Shown piece after piece: positions 52,932 through 62,175 of a stretch of 64,000 nt of DNA. The notes beneath the pieces were generated by a model. It was not told the DNA's origin. It did not search any database and was given only the letters and a program-made list of their open reading frames with translations. Source of the stretch: Stappia sp. TSB10P1A (lineage in GTDB: Bacteria; Pseudomonadota; Alphaproteobacteria; Rhizobiales; Stappiaceae); assembly GCF_900185725.1 (NCBI RefSeq), contig NZ_FYAU01000036.1, forward strand, positions 620,001-684,000. Reading direction: 5' to 3'. A program made the translations under genes and the position numbers. Within the stretch, counting starts at the first letter, position 1; each line of letters opens with the position of its first letter.

Positions 52932-54824
52932 ATGATGCCAGTATTGCAGGATCGGCTGAGGCTTGCGGCAAGCCATGTCGATGCCCTGGTCCACCCGGAC
53001 GCGGCCCGTCAGGCGGCCGCGCGCGCCAGCCACGGCGCCTTCATCCGCGGGCATCTGGCCTGCGGCGCGCTGGCGCTCGTCCTGCTGCCGCTGCTGCTCG
53101 CCTTCAATGGAATCACCACCCCTGCCGCCGCCCTGATTCTCGGCTGGCTGACGGCGCATCTGCCGCTCGCCATGTATGTCTCGCGCACCGGGGATCTGGC
53201 GCGGGGACAGATCGCCTCGGCGGTGCTGTTCGCGCTGAGCTTCGGCGCGCTCGCCGCGCTCACCGGCGGCGCCGCTTCGCCGGTGCTGCCGCTGCTGGTG
53301 CTGGCCCCGGTCGAGGCGGCGCTGTCCGGCCGCCGGCGCGCCGTCGTGTTCGTTGCCGCGCTGACACTGGCATTGGCGCTGGCATTGGCGCTCGGCCCCT
53401 CGCTGGCCGGCCTGACACTGACGGATGTGCCGGCCGAGATCGGCGGTTTCCTGCCGGTATCCCTGGCTGTTGCGGCGGTTGCCGTGCTCTATGCCGGGCT
53501 GCTGGCGCTGCGTCTTGGCGCGGCGCTCGATCGCCGCGAGGCCGCGCTTCTCCAACGCGAGGCATGGGCGTCGACGGGCGCGCGGCTTGCCGGCGAGGCG
53601 ATGCTGCGGCATGGGCCCGGCGGGCGCGTGGAAGAGGTCGGCGAGGCGGCCGCGCGCCTCCTCGCCCTCGGCTCTGCGGCTGCCGCCGAGCGGGAGTTGA
53701 CCGGCGACGGGCTGTTCGCCCGCATCCATGTCGGCGACCGGCCGGCCTATCTCAAGGCGTTGAGCGACACGGCGGCGGAGGGCCGGCCGCAGCACCTGCG
53801 CCTGCGGCTGCGCCGGGGCGCCAGCCGTCCGGGCGAGGCCGGCCGCGCCGCCCATGCCGTCGTCGACATGACCTTCCACCCGGAGCCCGGCGGCGAGGCG
53901 GGCATCGTTAGCGTGCTGCGCGACGTCACCGCCGAGGCGGCGCTGGCGGCCGAGCGCGACGCGGCGCTCGCCGAGGCCGAAAAGGCGCGCGAGGCGCATT
54001 CGCGCTTCCTTGCCGTCGTCGGCCACGAGCTGCGCACGCCGCTGAACGCCATTCTCGGCTTCTCCGACCTGTTGCAAAGCGAAGCGCCGAACGCCGCCGC
54101 GGACGACCCGCAGCGGGTGCGCGACTTTGCCGGAACCATCCACCAGTCGGGCAGCCACCTGCTGCATCTGGTCAACGACATGCTCAACATGGCGCGGATC
54201 GAGAGCGGCCATTTCGAGATCGCCGCCGAGCGCTTCGACCTGCGCACCTGCCTCGACAGTTGCCGGCGGATGATGGAGCCGGAGGCGTCGCGGCTCGGCC
54301 TGCGGCTGTCGGCGGACCTGCCGCTGTCGCTCGGCGAGGTGCAGGCAGATCCGCGTGCCTGCCGCCAGATCGCGTTGAATCTGCTGTCGAATGCGCTGAA
54401 ATTCACGCCGCGGGGCGGCCGCGTCGTGCTGTTTGCCAGGTGCGAGCCGCAGGGCTTCGTCTTCGGCGTGCGCGACACCGGCATCGGCATCGCGCACGCC
54501 GATCAGGAGCGGATTACCGAGCCCTTCGTGCAGGCCAGTGCCGGCCTTGCCCGGCTGCATGACGGCGCCGGCCTCGGCCTTGCCGTGGTCAAGGGCTTGA
54601 CCAGCTTGAGCGGCGGGCGGATGACGCTGGACAGCCGCGAGGGCGAAGGCACCTGCGTCAGCATCGCCCTGCCGGCCGTGCCGCCGGCGCCGCAAGCCTC
54701 AAGGGGGACAGTGGAGGAGGCGGCCGGGGGCGCCACAGGGAGAGCGACAGTTACGGACAGGCTCGCGGCAGCTCGGGGGGAGGCCGGCCGCGGCATCGGA
54801 CATGACCTCAAGCGCAGCGCATGA
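52932..54824 (+). CDS. Membrane sensor histidine kinase, DivJ-like
   Basis: A 630-residue protein. Residues 35-200 have about six membrane helices (ALVLLPLLLAF; LILGWLTAHLPLAM; PVLPLLVLAPVEAAL; FVAALTLALALALAL; VSLAVAAVAVLYAGLLAL). A PAS-like domain follows (about 210-335), then HisKA with VVGHELRTPLNAILGFSDLL (His near 364) and HATPase with LNLLSNALKFTPRGG, DTGIGIAHAD and GAGLGLAVV. The layout of a six-helix N-terminus, PAS and kinase is that of DivJ, the cell-cycle kinase of Alphaproteobacteria. The identity is likely but not proven. It overlaps the next gene by ATGA. Confidence 0.87.
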   Translation: MMPVLQDRLRLAASHVDALVHPDAARQAAARASHGAFIRGHLACGALALVLLPLLLAFNGITTPAAALILGWLTAHLPLAMYVSRTGDLARGQIASAVLFALSFGALAALTGGAASPVLPLLVLAPVEAALSGRRRAVVFVAALTLALALALALGPSLAGLTLTDVPAEIGGFLPVSLAVAAVAVLYAGLLALRLGAALDRREAALLQREAWASTGARLAGEAMLRHGPGGRVEEVGEAAARLLALGSAAAAERELTGDGLFARIHVGDRPAYLKALSDTAAEGRPQHLRLRLRRGASRPGEAGRAAHAVVDMTFHPEPGGEAGIVSVLRDVTAEAALAAERDAALAEAEKAREAHSRFLAVVGHELRTPLNAILGFSDLLQSEAPNAAADDPQRVRDFAGTIHQSGSHLLHLVNDMLNMARIESGHFEIAAERFDLRTCLDSCRRMMEPEASRLGLRLSADLPLSLGEVQADPRACRQIALNLLSNALKFTPRGGRVVLFARCEPQGFVFGVRDTGIGIAHADQERITEPFVQASAGLARLHDGAGLGLAVVKGLTSLSGGRMTLDSREGEGTCVSIALPAVPPAPQASRGTVEEAAGGATGRATVTDRLAAARGEAGRGIGHDLKRSA

Positions 54825-55762
54825 GCGCAAGGAAGAAGACTGACAGCATGAGCCGTTCGCCCCGAAACCAGCCCGCCCCCGCCGCCCGGCGCGGGCGACG
54901 CCACGAACCGCTGGCCCCGCCCCGTCCCGCGACGTCGCAGGGGCTCGGTGCCGTGGCGCTCGACAATCCGGTGGCGGCCGGCGGCTGGCTGGTCATGGCG
55001 CTGACCGGCGGGCTGATCATCGCCAACGCGCTCGCCTTCCAGTCCGGCAGCCACCCGGCGCCGCTGTTCGCCACCCGCGACAACGCCCGGGCCGCGGCAC
55101 CGTCGGCACCGGCCGTCACCCAGGCCCAGTTGGAGCGGGAACAACTGGTGCGCGACGTGCAGTTGGAGCTGCGCCGCCTCGGCATGTATGGCGGCTTGCT
55201 GGACGGGGTGAACGGGCCGGCGACCGAGCGCGGGGTGCGGGCCTATCAGCGCGCGCGCGGCCTTCCCGAGACCGGCGACATCGACACGGCGCTGCTGGCG
55301 CGCCTCGCCATGGACACGGGCGGGGCGAGCGACGGCCTGCCTCCCCTGCCCCCGCTGCCGCCGGAGACCGCACCCGGTCACTCGTCGAGCCAGCCCGCCC
55401 CTTCGTCGGCGCAGGGGCCCGAGGGAGCCACCGGCACGGTTCGCACCATTCGGGTGACGCCGCCGGTGCCGGCCCCGTCCGCGCCGCGTGCGCAGCCCGT
55501 CGCCACGCCCGCCGCCTCCGGACCGGTGCCGCCCGCCCCGGTCGGCGGCCAGGCGCTCAGCGGCGAGCGCGCCCGCATCGCCCGGCTGCAGGCGGCGCTG
55601 TCGGAAATGGGCTATGGTCCCCTCGACGTCGACGGCTTCGCCGGCGAGCAGACCGCCAATGCCATCCGCCGCTTCGAGCTCGACCGGGGCCTTGCCATCA
55701 CCGGCGTGCTCGGCCCGGTGGTCGAGCAGGAGATCGGCAAGGTGCTCGGCCGGCCGCTTTAA
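54821..55762 (+). CDS. Membrane-anchored peptidoglycan-binding protein
   Basis: A 313-residue protein coupled to the DivJ-like gene by ATGA. A basic N-terminus leads to one TM helix (GGWLVMALTGGLIIANAL). Two PG_binding_1 domains follow: LVRDVQLELRRLGMYGG..VNGPATERGVRAYQRARG near 110-145 and RLQAALSEMGYGPLDVDGFAGEQTANAIRRFE near 255-290, joined by a Pro/Ala/Ser linker. It probably holds peptidoglycan at the inner face of the cell wall. Context suggests a link to polar or division functions. Confidence 0.88.
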   Translation: MSARKKTDSMSRSPRNQPAPAARRGRRHEPLAPPRPATSQGLGAVALDNPVAAGGWLVMALTGGLIIANALAFQSGSHPAPLFATRDNARAAAPSAPAVTQAQLEREQLVRDVQLELRRLGMYGGLLDGVNGPATERGVRAYQRARGLPETGDIDTALLARLAMDTGGASDGLPPLPPLPPETAPGHSSSQPAPSSAQGPEGATGTVRTIRVTPPVPAPSAPRAQPVATPAASGPVPPAPVGGQALSGERARIARLQAALSEMGYGPLDVDGFAGEQTANAIRRFELDRGLAITGVLGPVVEQEIGKVLGRPL

Positions 55763-55813
55763 CGCCCCGTAGGGCCCCGATCGAAACCGGATGCCCCGCG
55801 CGAAAGGATCGCC

Positions 55814-56155
55814 ATGCGACTGACTTCCGGCTTCTGGGTCTCCGCCCTGATCCGACGCTGCTTCGGCGAGAACGCCTACGCCGGTGTCGTCTCGAAGGGC
55901 GCGGAGGAAGCCGGCGCCATCTACCTGGTGGTCGACCGGCGCGACGGCACCTGCGACCTCTACGGCCCTGCCCCGCAAAGCCTGTTCATGGACGCCCCCG
56001 TCGGCGACCGGCTGTTCGAGCGCCTCGCCGAGCGCGCCGAACGGGAGAGCGTCGAGGCTCGGCTCGCCTCCGAGCGGCGGATGGACCCGGACATCTGGGT
56101 CGTCGAGATCGAGGACCGCGAGGGCCGCACCTTCTGGGACGTCGCGTCCGATTGA
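55814..56155 (+). CDS. DUF1491 family protein
   Basis: A 113-residue cytoplasmic protein. MRLTSGFWVSALIRRCFGENAYA and the C-terminal RMDPDIWVVEIEDREGRTF are the DUF1491 signatures, and KGAEEAGAIYLVVDRRDG and DLYGPAP lie between. The family is restricted to Alphaproteobacteria and has no known function. It lies 51 bases after the peptidoglycan-binding gene, likely in the same operon. Confidence 0.9.
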   Translation: MRLTSGFWVSALIRRCFGENAYAGVVSKGAEEAGAIYLVVDRRDGTCDLYGPAPQSLFMDAPVGDRLFERLAERAERESVEARLASERRMDPDIWVVEIEDREGRTFWDVASD

Positions 56156-56265
56156 GCGCCGATCCCTTGCCGCCGATCCCTGGCCGCCGATCCCTGGCCG
56201 CTGGCCTCTACCCCCGCCTCTGCCCGCCCGCCGCATACTGCTCGCGACGGATGGGAGCAGGGCCG

Positions 56266-56532
56266 ATGGGGAAGAAGTATACGGGCAGCAGCGGTGACGG
56301 GGATAAGCCGTTTTCGGACCTCCAGGCGCGGGTGAGCGCGCGGCTCGGCATGCCGGCGGGGATATCTCCCACCGACGGGATCCGCTGGCTGGAGCGCGCG
56401 GCAGCCCAGGAGCGGCAGCTCGGCCTTGCCCGCTCCTGGGCGCACGATCCCAACCGGCTGCTGGCCCTGCGGCAGGCCCTGGCCTTGAGCGCCGCCACAG
56501 CCCGCCAGCACGGGAACGGTGCCCCGCCGTGA
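56266..56532 (+). CDS. Small hypothetical protein
   Basis: An 88-residue protein (MGKKYTGSSGDGDKPFSDL). A start five codons upstream (56251) is possible. Helical, with GISPTDGIRWLERAAAQERQLGLARSW. I do not recognise it. It converges with the ABC permease gene, which ends 18 bases away. Coding potential is moderate. Confidence 0.5.
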   Translation: MGKKYTGSSGDGDKPFSDLQARVSARLGMPAGISPTDGIRWLERAAAQERQLGLARSWAHDPNRLLALRQALALSAATARQHGNGAPP

Positions 56533-56550
56533 GACCCGCGCTCGGCGTGC

Positions 56551-58269
56551 TCAGTCCTTCCAGGGGATGGCGCCGGCCGGCACATGGCGGGCGAGCGCAT
56601 TGACCGCCAGCATCACCAGCACCGTCGCCGCCACGGTGACGCTCGACATGGCGGCGGCAAGCGTCGTGTAGCCGCCGTCCTCATAGTTGAAGATCGTCGT
56701 GCCGATGGTCTCATTGCCCGCCGACCACAGCAGCGCGGACACCGTCACCTCGTTGTAGGAGGTGAGGAAGACGAGGATAGCGCCGGAGGCCGCCGCCGGC
56801 GCGACCAGCGGGGCATGCACCCGGTAGAGCCGGCGGAAGAAGCCCGCCCCCGAGACCCGCGCGGCATCGTCGAGGCTGGCATCCACCTGCATATAGGCGG
56901 CCATCACCGCGTTGAGGCCGATGGCGAGGAACACCGCCACATAGGCGACGAGGATGATCGCCATGGTGCCGTAGAGGCTGACGCCGAGCACCGGCAGCGG
57001 GCGCAGGAACATCAGGATGAAGGCGATCGACATGACGAGGCCGGGCACCGCATAGGCGACGTCCGCCTGGGCGGCGGCAAGACCGGCGATCCGGCGCGCC
57101 GCGCCCCGGCGCATGGCGAGGAAATAGCCGAGCAGGATCGACAAGGCGGCGATCAGCAGGGCGGCAAGCGCGGCCGCCGCCGTGGAATTGGCGAAGGCGC
57201 GCAGCGTCACCGCCTGGCGGAACAGGATCTCGGCGTAGTTCTCCAGCGTCAGGCTGCTTGCGACCAGCGGCAAGCCGTAGGTGCGCATCAGCGAGGTGGC
57301 GAACAGCGACAGCGCCGGCAGCAGCAAGGTGGCGGCGAGCAGCAGCCAGACCGTCGCCTCCACCGGCAGCCGGGCGCGGCCGAGATCGACGGCCAGCGGC
57401 TGTTGCGGCAGGCCGACCAGCGCGTTGCGCAGGCGCCGCTGCAGCAGCACCTGGATGCCGACAAGGCCGAGGGTAACGATGGCGAGCAGGATCGAGATCA
57501 GCGCCACGTCGCCGAGCACCGAGGGGCCGTAGCCCGCGAGCCGGCGCCAGATCAGCACCGGCAGGGTGGTGTAGCGCGCCGGAATGCCGATCAGCGCATT
57601 GATGCCGAAATTGCCGAGCGCGCTGACGAAGGCGAGCACGAAGCCGGCCAGCAGCGAGGGCGCCAGCAGCGGCAGGGTGATGCGCCACAGCAGGCGCGGC
57701 GCGCGGGCACCGGAGACGCGGGCGGCATCGCTGAGCTCGCGCGGGAAGGCGCGCAGGCCCGCCCGCACCACCAGGAAGACGATGGGCATGTGCTGGAACG
57801 AGAGCAGCGCCACGAGGCCGGTCAGCGAATAGACCGGATGCGGCGCGCCGGCCGCCGGGGCCAGTCCCAGCGCCTGCAGCACCGGGGATGCCGGCCCCAG
57901 CGCCTGGCTCCAGGCGATCGCCGTCACATGCGGCGGGATCATCATCGGCAGCAGGATAAGGAAGACCAGCGGCGCCTTCGCCCGCACATTGGTGAGGCCG
58001 AGGGCCAGCGCCAGCACGGTGCCGAGCGCCGTGGCAAGGCAGGCGGACAGGAAGCTGCTTTCCAGCGAATTCCACAGCGCCCGCTGGACGGAGCGCGAGG
58101 CGAGCGTGTCGGCAAGGGGGCTGAGCGACAGCCCGCCGCCCTCCCCGGTCAGGCCGATGGCGAAGAGCAGCGCCAGCGGCACGCCGCACAGCAGCGTGAC
58201 CAGAAAGGCGACGGCGGCGAGGGAGAGCCCCTCGCCGCCGGCGATCGCGAAGGCGGACGGACTGCGCAA
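56551..58269 (-). CDS. ABC transporter permease, Fe(3+)-type
   Basis: A 572-residue double-length permease with about 12 membrane helices, the FbpB/AfuB layout. Two cytoplasmic EAA loops are visible (ELSDAARVSGARAPRLLWRITLPLL and ASLDDAARVSGAGFFRRLYRVHAPLV), one per half, which contact the ATPase. It lies seven bases after the binding-protein gene, so the two form an operon. The ATPase is encoded about 4 kb away on the other strand (62176-63228). Confidence 0.92.
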   Translation of the reverse strand: MRSPSAFAIAGGEGLSLAAVAFLVTLLCGVPLALLFAIGLTGEGGGLSLSPLADTLASRSVQRALWNSLESSFLSACLATALGTVLALALGLTNVRAKAPLVFLILLPMMIPPHVTAIAWSQALGPASPVLQALGLAPAAGAPHPVYSLTGLVALLSFQHMPIVFLVVRAGLRAFPRELSDAARVSGARAPRLLWRITLPLLAPSLLAGFVLAFVSALGNFGINALIGIPARYTTLPVLIWRRLAGYGPSVLGDVALISILLAIVTLGLVGIQVLLQRRLRNALVGLPQQPLAVDLGRARLPVEATVWLLLAATLLLPALSLFATSLMRTYGLPLVASSLTLENYAEILFRQAVTLRAFANSTAAAALAALLIAALSILLGYFLAMRRGAARRIAGLAAAQADVAYAVPGLVMSIAFILMFLRPLPVLGVSLYGTMAIILVAYVAVFLAIGLNAVMAAYMQVDASLDDAARVSGAGFFRRLYRVHAPLVAPAAASGAILVFLTSYNEVTVSALLWSAGNETIGTTIFNYEDGGYTTLAAAMSSVTVAATVLVMLAVNALARHVPAGAIPWKD

Positions 58270-58276
58270 ATCCCGG

Positions 58277-59257
58277 TTACCCGCCGAAGATCTCTTCGAA
58301 CTTCATCTTGTTGGCGGCGTCGCCCTCGAGCGCGGCGGCCGGATCGAAGTCGAGCAGCTTGATCTTGTCGCGGGCCGGGAAGCCTTCCGGAGCGGGCACG
58401 CCCGGATGCGCCGGCAGGTAGCCCTGCGAGGCGGCAAGGGCCTGGCCCTCTTCCGAGATCAGGAAGTCGACGAAGGCCTTGGCGGCCTCGACATTCTTCG
58501 CGGTCTTGAGGATCGCGACCGGCTCGGTGACGGCGGAGACGCCCTCCTGCGGGAAGACGAAAGCCACCGGCGCGCCCTCGGCCGCGCCGCGGATCGCCAT
58601 GAAGTCGACCAGGAAGCCGTAGAGCTTCTCGCCGCCGGCAACCGCCTTGTAGACGCCGCCATTGGCGCCCTGGGCCAGCGCGCCCTGCTCGGCAAGCCCC
58701 TCGTAGAAGGCCCAGCCGAGGTCCGGATGGCTGGTCACCGAGACCATGTGGATGGTCGCCGCGCCCGAGGTCAGCGGCGACGGCATGACGAAGCTGTCCT
58801 TCGCCTCCGGCTTCAACAGGTCCTTGTAGGACGCCGGCACCATCGCGGCGCCGGTGTTGTAGACGATGCCGGTGGTGATCAGCTTGGTGGAGAAATAGGT
58901 GCGGTCGGCATCCATGATCGCCGGATCGTAGGCCGAAACGTCGGCGCCCTCATGCGCCAGCAGCCGGCCTTCCTTCTTCAGGCTTTCCATCGTCACCGTG
59001 TCGGCGATCAGCAGCAGGTCCGGCTGCGGGTCGCCGGCGGCGAATTCGGCCTCGAGCTTGGCCATCACCTTGGGCGTGCCGTCGCGCACCCACTCGACCT
59101 CGACGCCCGGATGCTTCGCCTTGAAGGCGTCGACGGTCTGCTGCGCGTCGGCATTGGGCTGCGAGGTGTAGAGCACCAGCTTGCCGGACAGGTCGGCAAA
59201 GGCGGGCGTTGCGAGCGAAACCGTCAGAACGGCCGCGAGCAGCTTGGTCTTGATCAT
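58277..59257 (-). CDS. Periplasmic substrate-binding protein, Fe(3+)/phosphonate ABC type
   Basis: A 326-residue protein with signal peptide from ATG 59257 (LLAAVLTVSLATPAFADL). The mature part has LVLYTSQPNADAQQTVDAFKAKHPGVEVEW, DTVTMESLKKEGRL, YNTGAAMVPASYKDLL and FPQEGVSAVTEPVAIL, typical of the Fe(3+)/2-aminoethylphosphonate-type family. Iron is the more likely substrate, but the tyrosine ligands were not verified, so the substrate is uncertain. Confidence 0.88.
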   Translation of the reverse strand: MIKTKLLAAVLTVSLATPAFADLSGKLVLYTSQPNADAQQTVDAFKAKHPGVEVEWVRDGTPKVMAKLEAEFAAGDPQPDLLLIADTVTMESLKKEGRLLAHEGADVSAYDPAIMDADRTYFSTKLITTGIVYNTGAAMVPASYKDLLKPEAKDSFVMPSPLTSGAATIHMVSVTSHPDLGWAFYEGLAEQGALAQGANGGVYKAVAGGEKLYGFLVDFMAIRGAAEGAPVAFVFPQEGVSAVTEPVAILKTAKNVEAAKAFVDFLISEEGQALAASQGYLPAHPGVPAPEGFPARDKIKLLDFDPAAALEGDAANKMKFEEIFGG

Positions 59258-59385
59258 GCGAAACCCCGTGACTGGCGTGAGCATCCCGTTCGACGAAACG
59301 GGCGAACACGGGCCATAGCAGGCGCATGTAACAGTTTCTTGTGCGCCGGCCCAGATGCCGGGATTATTGCAAGGCTCGCCGGGCG

Positions 59386-60564
59386 TCAGCCGGCATCGCG
59401 GCGCGAGGGGGCGGTGGCGGCAGAGGATGGCGGGGCGACCGTCCGTCCGCCCTGGCCGTCGTGGCGCTCCGCATGGGAGAGGCCGCCATAGGGCGAGGCG
59501 AGGCCGGCCGCGCGGGCCCGGCCGAGGACGGCGCGCGGCGCCTCCTCGCGGGCGTCGGCAAGCTGCGCCAGGGCGGCGGCGGGCCCGGCGCACAGCCCCT
59601 CCATCACCAGCATCGCGGCGCGCGGCGTCACCCGGTCATGCAGGGCAATGAGGCCGCGCAGGTGCTCCAGCGGGGCGGTCTGGCCGAGCACCCGCACCAG
59701 GACGCGGCCGCTTTCGCTGTCGCCGGTGCCGAGCGCCCGGAGCGCCAGCACCAGGGCTTCGCCGCCAGGATCATCGACGATGCGCGCGGCGATGTCCGCC
59801 GGCAGCGCCAGCGCATGGGCCAGACGCGCCGCGAAGACGGCAACGCCGCCGGAGAGCGCCGCCGCGACCAGGGCCTCCAGCACGGCGGGCTTGAAGGCGA
59901 CGTTGAGCAGCCTGGGGTCGCCCCGGCGGGCCAGTTCTGCGAGCGCCCGCGCCTCGGCGGCGGCGATCGCCTCCATGCGGCCCGTGCGGTCGAGATCGAG
60001 GAACAGGGCGAAGAGCAGCGGCGCCGGCAGGGCATGGCGGCGGGCAAGGTCGGCGGCGAGCGCCCGCAGCATCTCCTCGCGTTCCGACAAGAGCTCCAGC
60101 ACCCGGTCGCCGGGAGGGCAGTCGGGGCGGGCCAGCAGCACTTTCAGCGTCGAAAGGTCCGCATGGCGCAGCAGCACATGAGCCACGGGTTCGGGCATCT
60201 GCGAGCGCGCGGCGATGGCCCGGTGCACGGCGGCGTCGCCGCTGGCGGCGCGGGCGATCAGATCCGGTTCGGACAGGGCGCCCTCGCCCGCGAGCGCGGC
60301 GGCGGCGATGCCGCTGTCGGGATCGGCGGCAAGCAGGCTGAGACACTCCTGCGGCGCCGCCGGGGCGGCGGCGAGCAGCCGGGCGATGACGAGCCGCTGG
60401 CTCGCCGGCGTGTCGGGCAGGAGCTGGCGGAAGAGCTCGGCGAAGATGCGCCGTTCGGCGACGTCGTGCCCCTCGCGCGCGACATAGAGCTCGGTGGCGG
60501 CGAGCAGCAGCCCGGCCTTGCGGGCATCGCCCGGCTCCATTGCCAGATCGAGGACGCCGTCCAT
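59386..60564 (-). CDS. DUF2336 domain protein
   Basis: About 392 residues from ATG 60564 (an in-frame ATG at 60660 would add 32 low-complexity residues). All-helical repeats: RKAGLLLAATELYVARE near the start, RRIFAELFRQLLPDTPASQRLVIARLLAAAP, then DPDSGIAAAALAGEGALSEPDLIARAASG and HALALPADIAARIVDDPGGEALVLALRALG. This is DUF2336, an alphaproteobacterial heat-like repeat family of unknown function. It stands between the transporter genes and a divergent small protein. Confidence 0.82.
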   Translation of the reverse strand: MDGVLDLAMEPGDARKAGLLLAATELYVAREGHDVAERRIFAELFRQLLPDTPASQRLVIARLLAAAPAAPQECLSLLAADPDSGIAAAALAGEGALSEPDLIARAASGDAAVHRAIAARSQMPEPVAHVLLRHADLSTLKVLLARPDCPPGDRVLELLSEREEMLRALAADLARRHALPAPLLFALFLDLDRTGRMEAIAAAEARALAELARRGDPRLLNVAFKPAVLEALVAAALSGGVAVFAARLAHALALPADIAARIVDDPGGEALVLALRALGTGDSESGRVLVRVLGQTAPLEHLRGLIALHDRVTPRAAMLVMEGLCAGPAAALAQLADAREEAPRAVLGRARAAGLASPYGGLSHAERHDGQGGRTVAPPSSAATAPSRRDAG

Positions 60565-60881
60565 CGGACGATGGTGCGCGCGGCGACGGTCGTCCGCGCT
60601 CTCGGAAAGAGCCGCGCCGGGAGGCGGAGACTTGCTGGAACCATCGAAGGATCTGGACACGGGCCGTGACTGCCTGCGTTACGCATCTACACGCGCCCGC
60701 CGCCGGATTTCTCCGAAGTGAACCTACCGGAAGCGGACTGCGTAAAACTGCCAGAAAAGCGTTAGCGAGTTGTTAACCCTGACTCGTTCCTACTCACCTT
60801 ACGGCAGTTGGTACAGCGTGACCTGCCAGGGGTCTGGGGCCGGCGCGCCACCGCGCACCGGGTTGGCTCACGGAGGGTGCT
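60565..60881. other. Divergent intergenic region
   Basis: A 317-base region between the DUF2336 gene and the small protein at 60882. GGAGG at 60872-60876 is the ribosome site for 60882. The AT-richer stretch 60725-60795 (with GTTAGCGAGTTGTTAACC) is the probable promoter. No gene is seen. Confidence 0.5.
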
Positions 60882-61106
60882 ATGGGCACCGTGCTGAACT
60901 TTCATTGCGGCTATCGACCGGGACGTCCCATCCGTCGCGGCCTGCCGCGCGGCCGGACCGGGCCGGCGGAAATCGTCATCTTCCCCGGCGTGCGGATCGA
61001 ACGTCGCGACGGCGCCGGAACGCTTGATCTCGGCGCGCGAATCGGGCGCAAACAGGATAGCCTTGGGCATCCGGGTCTGGAGCGCGATCCCGGCAAGGCT
61101 CACTGA
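60882..61106 (+). CDS. Small conserved hypothetical protein
   Basis: A 74-residue basic protein with a good GGAGG five bases before the ATG. The middle AEIVIFPGVRIERRDGAGTLDL resembles a short motif (IVIFPGVRIER) common in small Rhizobiales proteins of unknown role, from memory. The C-terminal part is low complexity. Confidence 0.68.
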   Translation: MGTVLNFHCGYRPGRPIRRGLPRGRTGPAEIVIFPGVRIERRDGAGTLDLGARIGRKQDSLGHPGLERDPGKAH

Positions 61107-61227
61107 GCCGGACCACCCGTCCCAACACGGGGCGCGGGGGGCTCGACGGGAAAGAGCGAAGGTGACGATCCGCCGTCCGACAGCGCATGCGACCCTGGCC
61201 GAACGGCCTCCGGTCGCGGAGCGTCCG

Positions 61228-62049
61228 ATGATCAGACACCGCGCGGGACGCGCTCTCGCGGGCGTGCTTCTGGTTGCCTGTACCGGGCTGACGCTCGCCG
61301 CCTGCCAGCGGCCAACCGGCGATTTCGGCCGTGCCGCACCTTCGGTGATCCACGACCGGCTGATGCCGGAGGCCGGGGCGGAACTTGCCGTGTCGCGCGG
61401 CGAGCCGATGTCGCGCTTCAACCTCACCGATGACGAACGCGAGATGCGCGATCGCGGCTGGACGCTGATCCGCCCACCGGCCAGCGAAGACTGGATCGAG
61501 GGCACGCGCGTCGAACTGATCCGCACCCGCATCCTGCCGGAGACCGCCAGCAAGCTCGACCCCGACCGCTACTACTCCTATCTGCGCTCCGACCGCTACC
61601 GCTCCAGCGAGGTGCGCTACGACAAGGTGGCCGCCGATGCCCGCGCCGACGCGGCCCTCGTTCCGCCGTTCTGCGAGGTGGCGACGCGGGTGATGAAGGC
61701 GGACGTGGAGCGGCTGCGCGCCCTCGGCCGGCGCGACATCTCCACCAAGGAGGAACTGGCCGGCGCCCAGGCGCGCGTTTGGGAGAACCGGCGCTATGTC
61801 GACTGGGCGAGCCAGGCGCTGCGCTACCGCCTCGTCTCCTATCGCACCGCCATCGACGCGCTGGAGATCGAAACGCCGTCCCATTCCAAGGTGTGGGACG
61901 CCAATGTCGCCTGGAAGAAGCTCGCCGCCGAGGTGGTGCTGCTGGAAAAGGGCTGCGAGGCGATCAACCGCTACGGCCAGGAGGCGGAGGCACGGCGCTC
62001 GCGCATCTATTCCAACTGGGGCACGGAACGGCCGGCACCGAAGAAGTGA
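61228..62049 (+). CDS. Lipoprotein of unknown function
   Basis: A 273-residue protein from ATG 61228. Signal II peptide LLVACTGLTLAAC with lipobox LAAC. The mature part is helical and polar (FNLTDDEREMRDRGWTLI; LDPDRYYSYLRSDRYRSSEVRY; STKEELAGAQARVWENRRYVDWAS). No family is recognised. Likely anchored in the inner or outer membrane. It precedes the ABC ATPase gene by 126 bases. Confidence 0.78.
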   Translation: MIRHRAGRALAGVLLVACTGLTLAACQRPTGDFGRAAPSVIHDRLMPEAGAELAVSRGEPMSRFNLTDDEREMRDRGWTLIRPPASEDWIEGTRVELIRTRILPETASKLDPDRYYSYLRSDRYRSSEVRYDKVAADARADAALVPPFCEVATRVMKADVERLRALGRRDISTKEELAGAQARVWENRRYVDWASQALRYRLVSYRTAIDALEIETPSHSKVWDANVAWKKLAAEVVLLEKGCEAINRYGQEAEARRSRIYSNWGTERPAPKK

Positions 62050-62175
62050 GCCGGCGGATCCGCTGTCATGCGATCCTCACACAGTCATGCGAAGGGGCTC
62101 GGCTGCGGGCGGCTCCCGCACCGCCGCGCCCCTCGTCAGGCCGCTTTCCCGATCCGAACACAGAACCGGAGTCCC

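Noticed and set aside
59386-60660. Upstream ATG at 60660 for the DUF2336 gene
   Set aside because: The added 32 residues are low complexity, and the family begins near the ATG at 60564.
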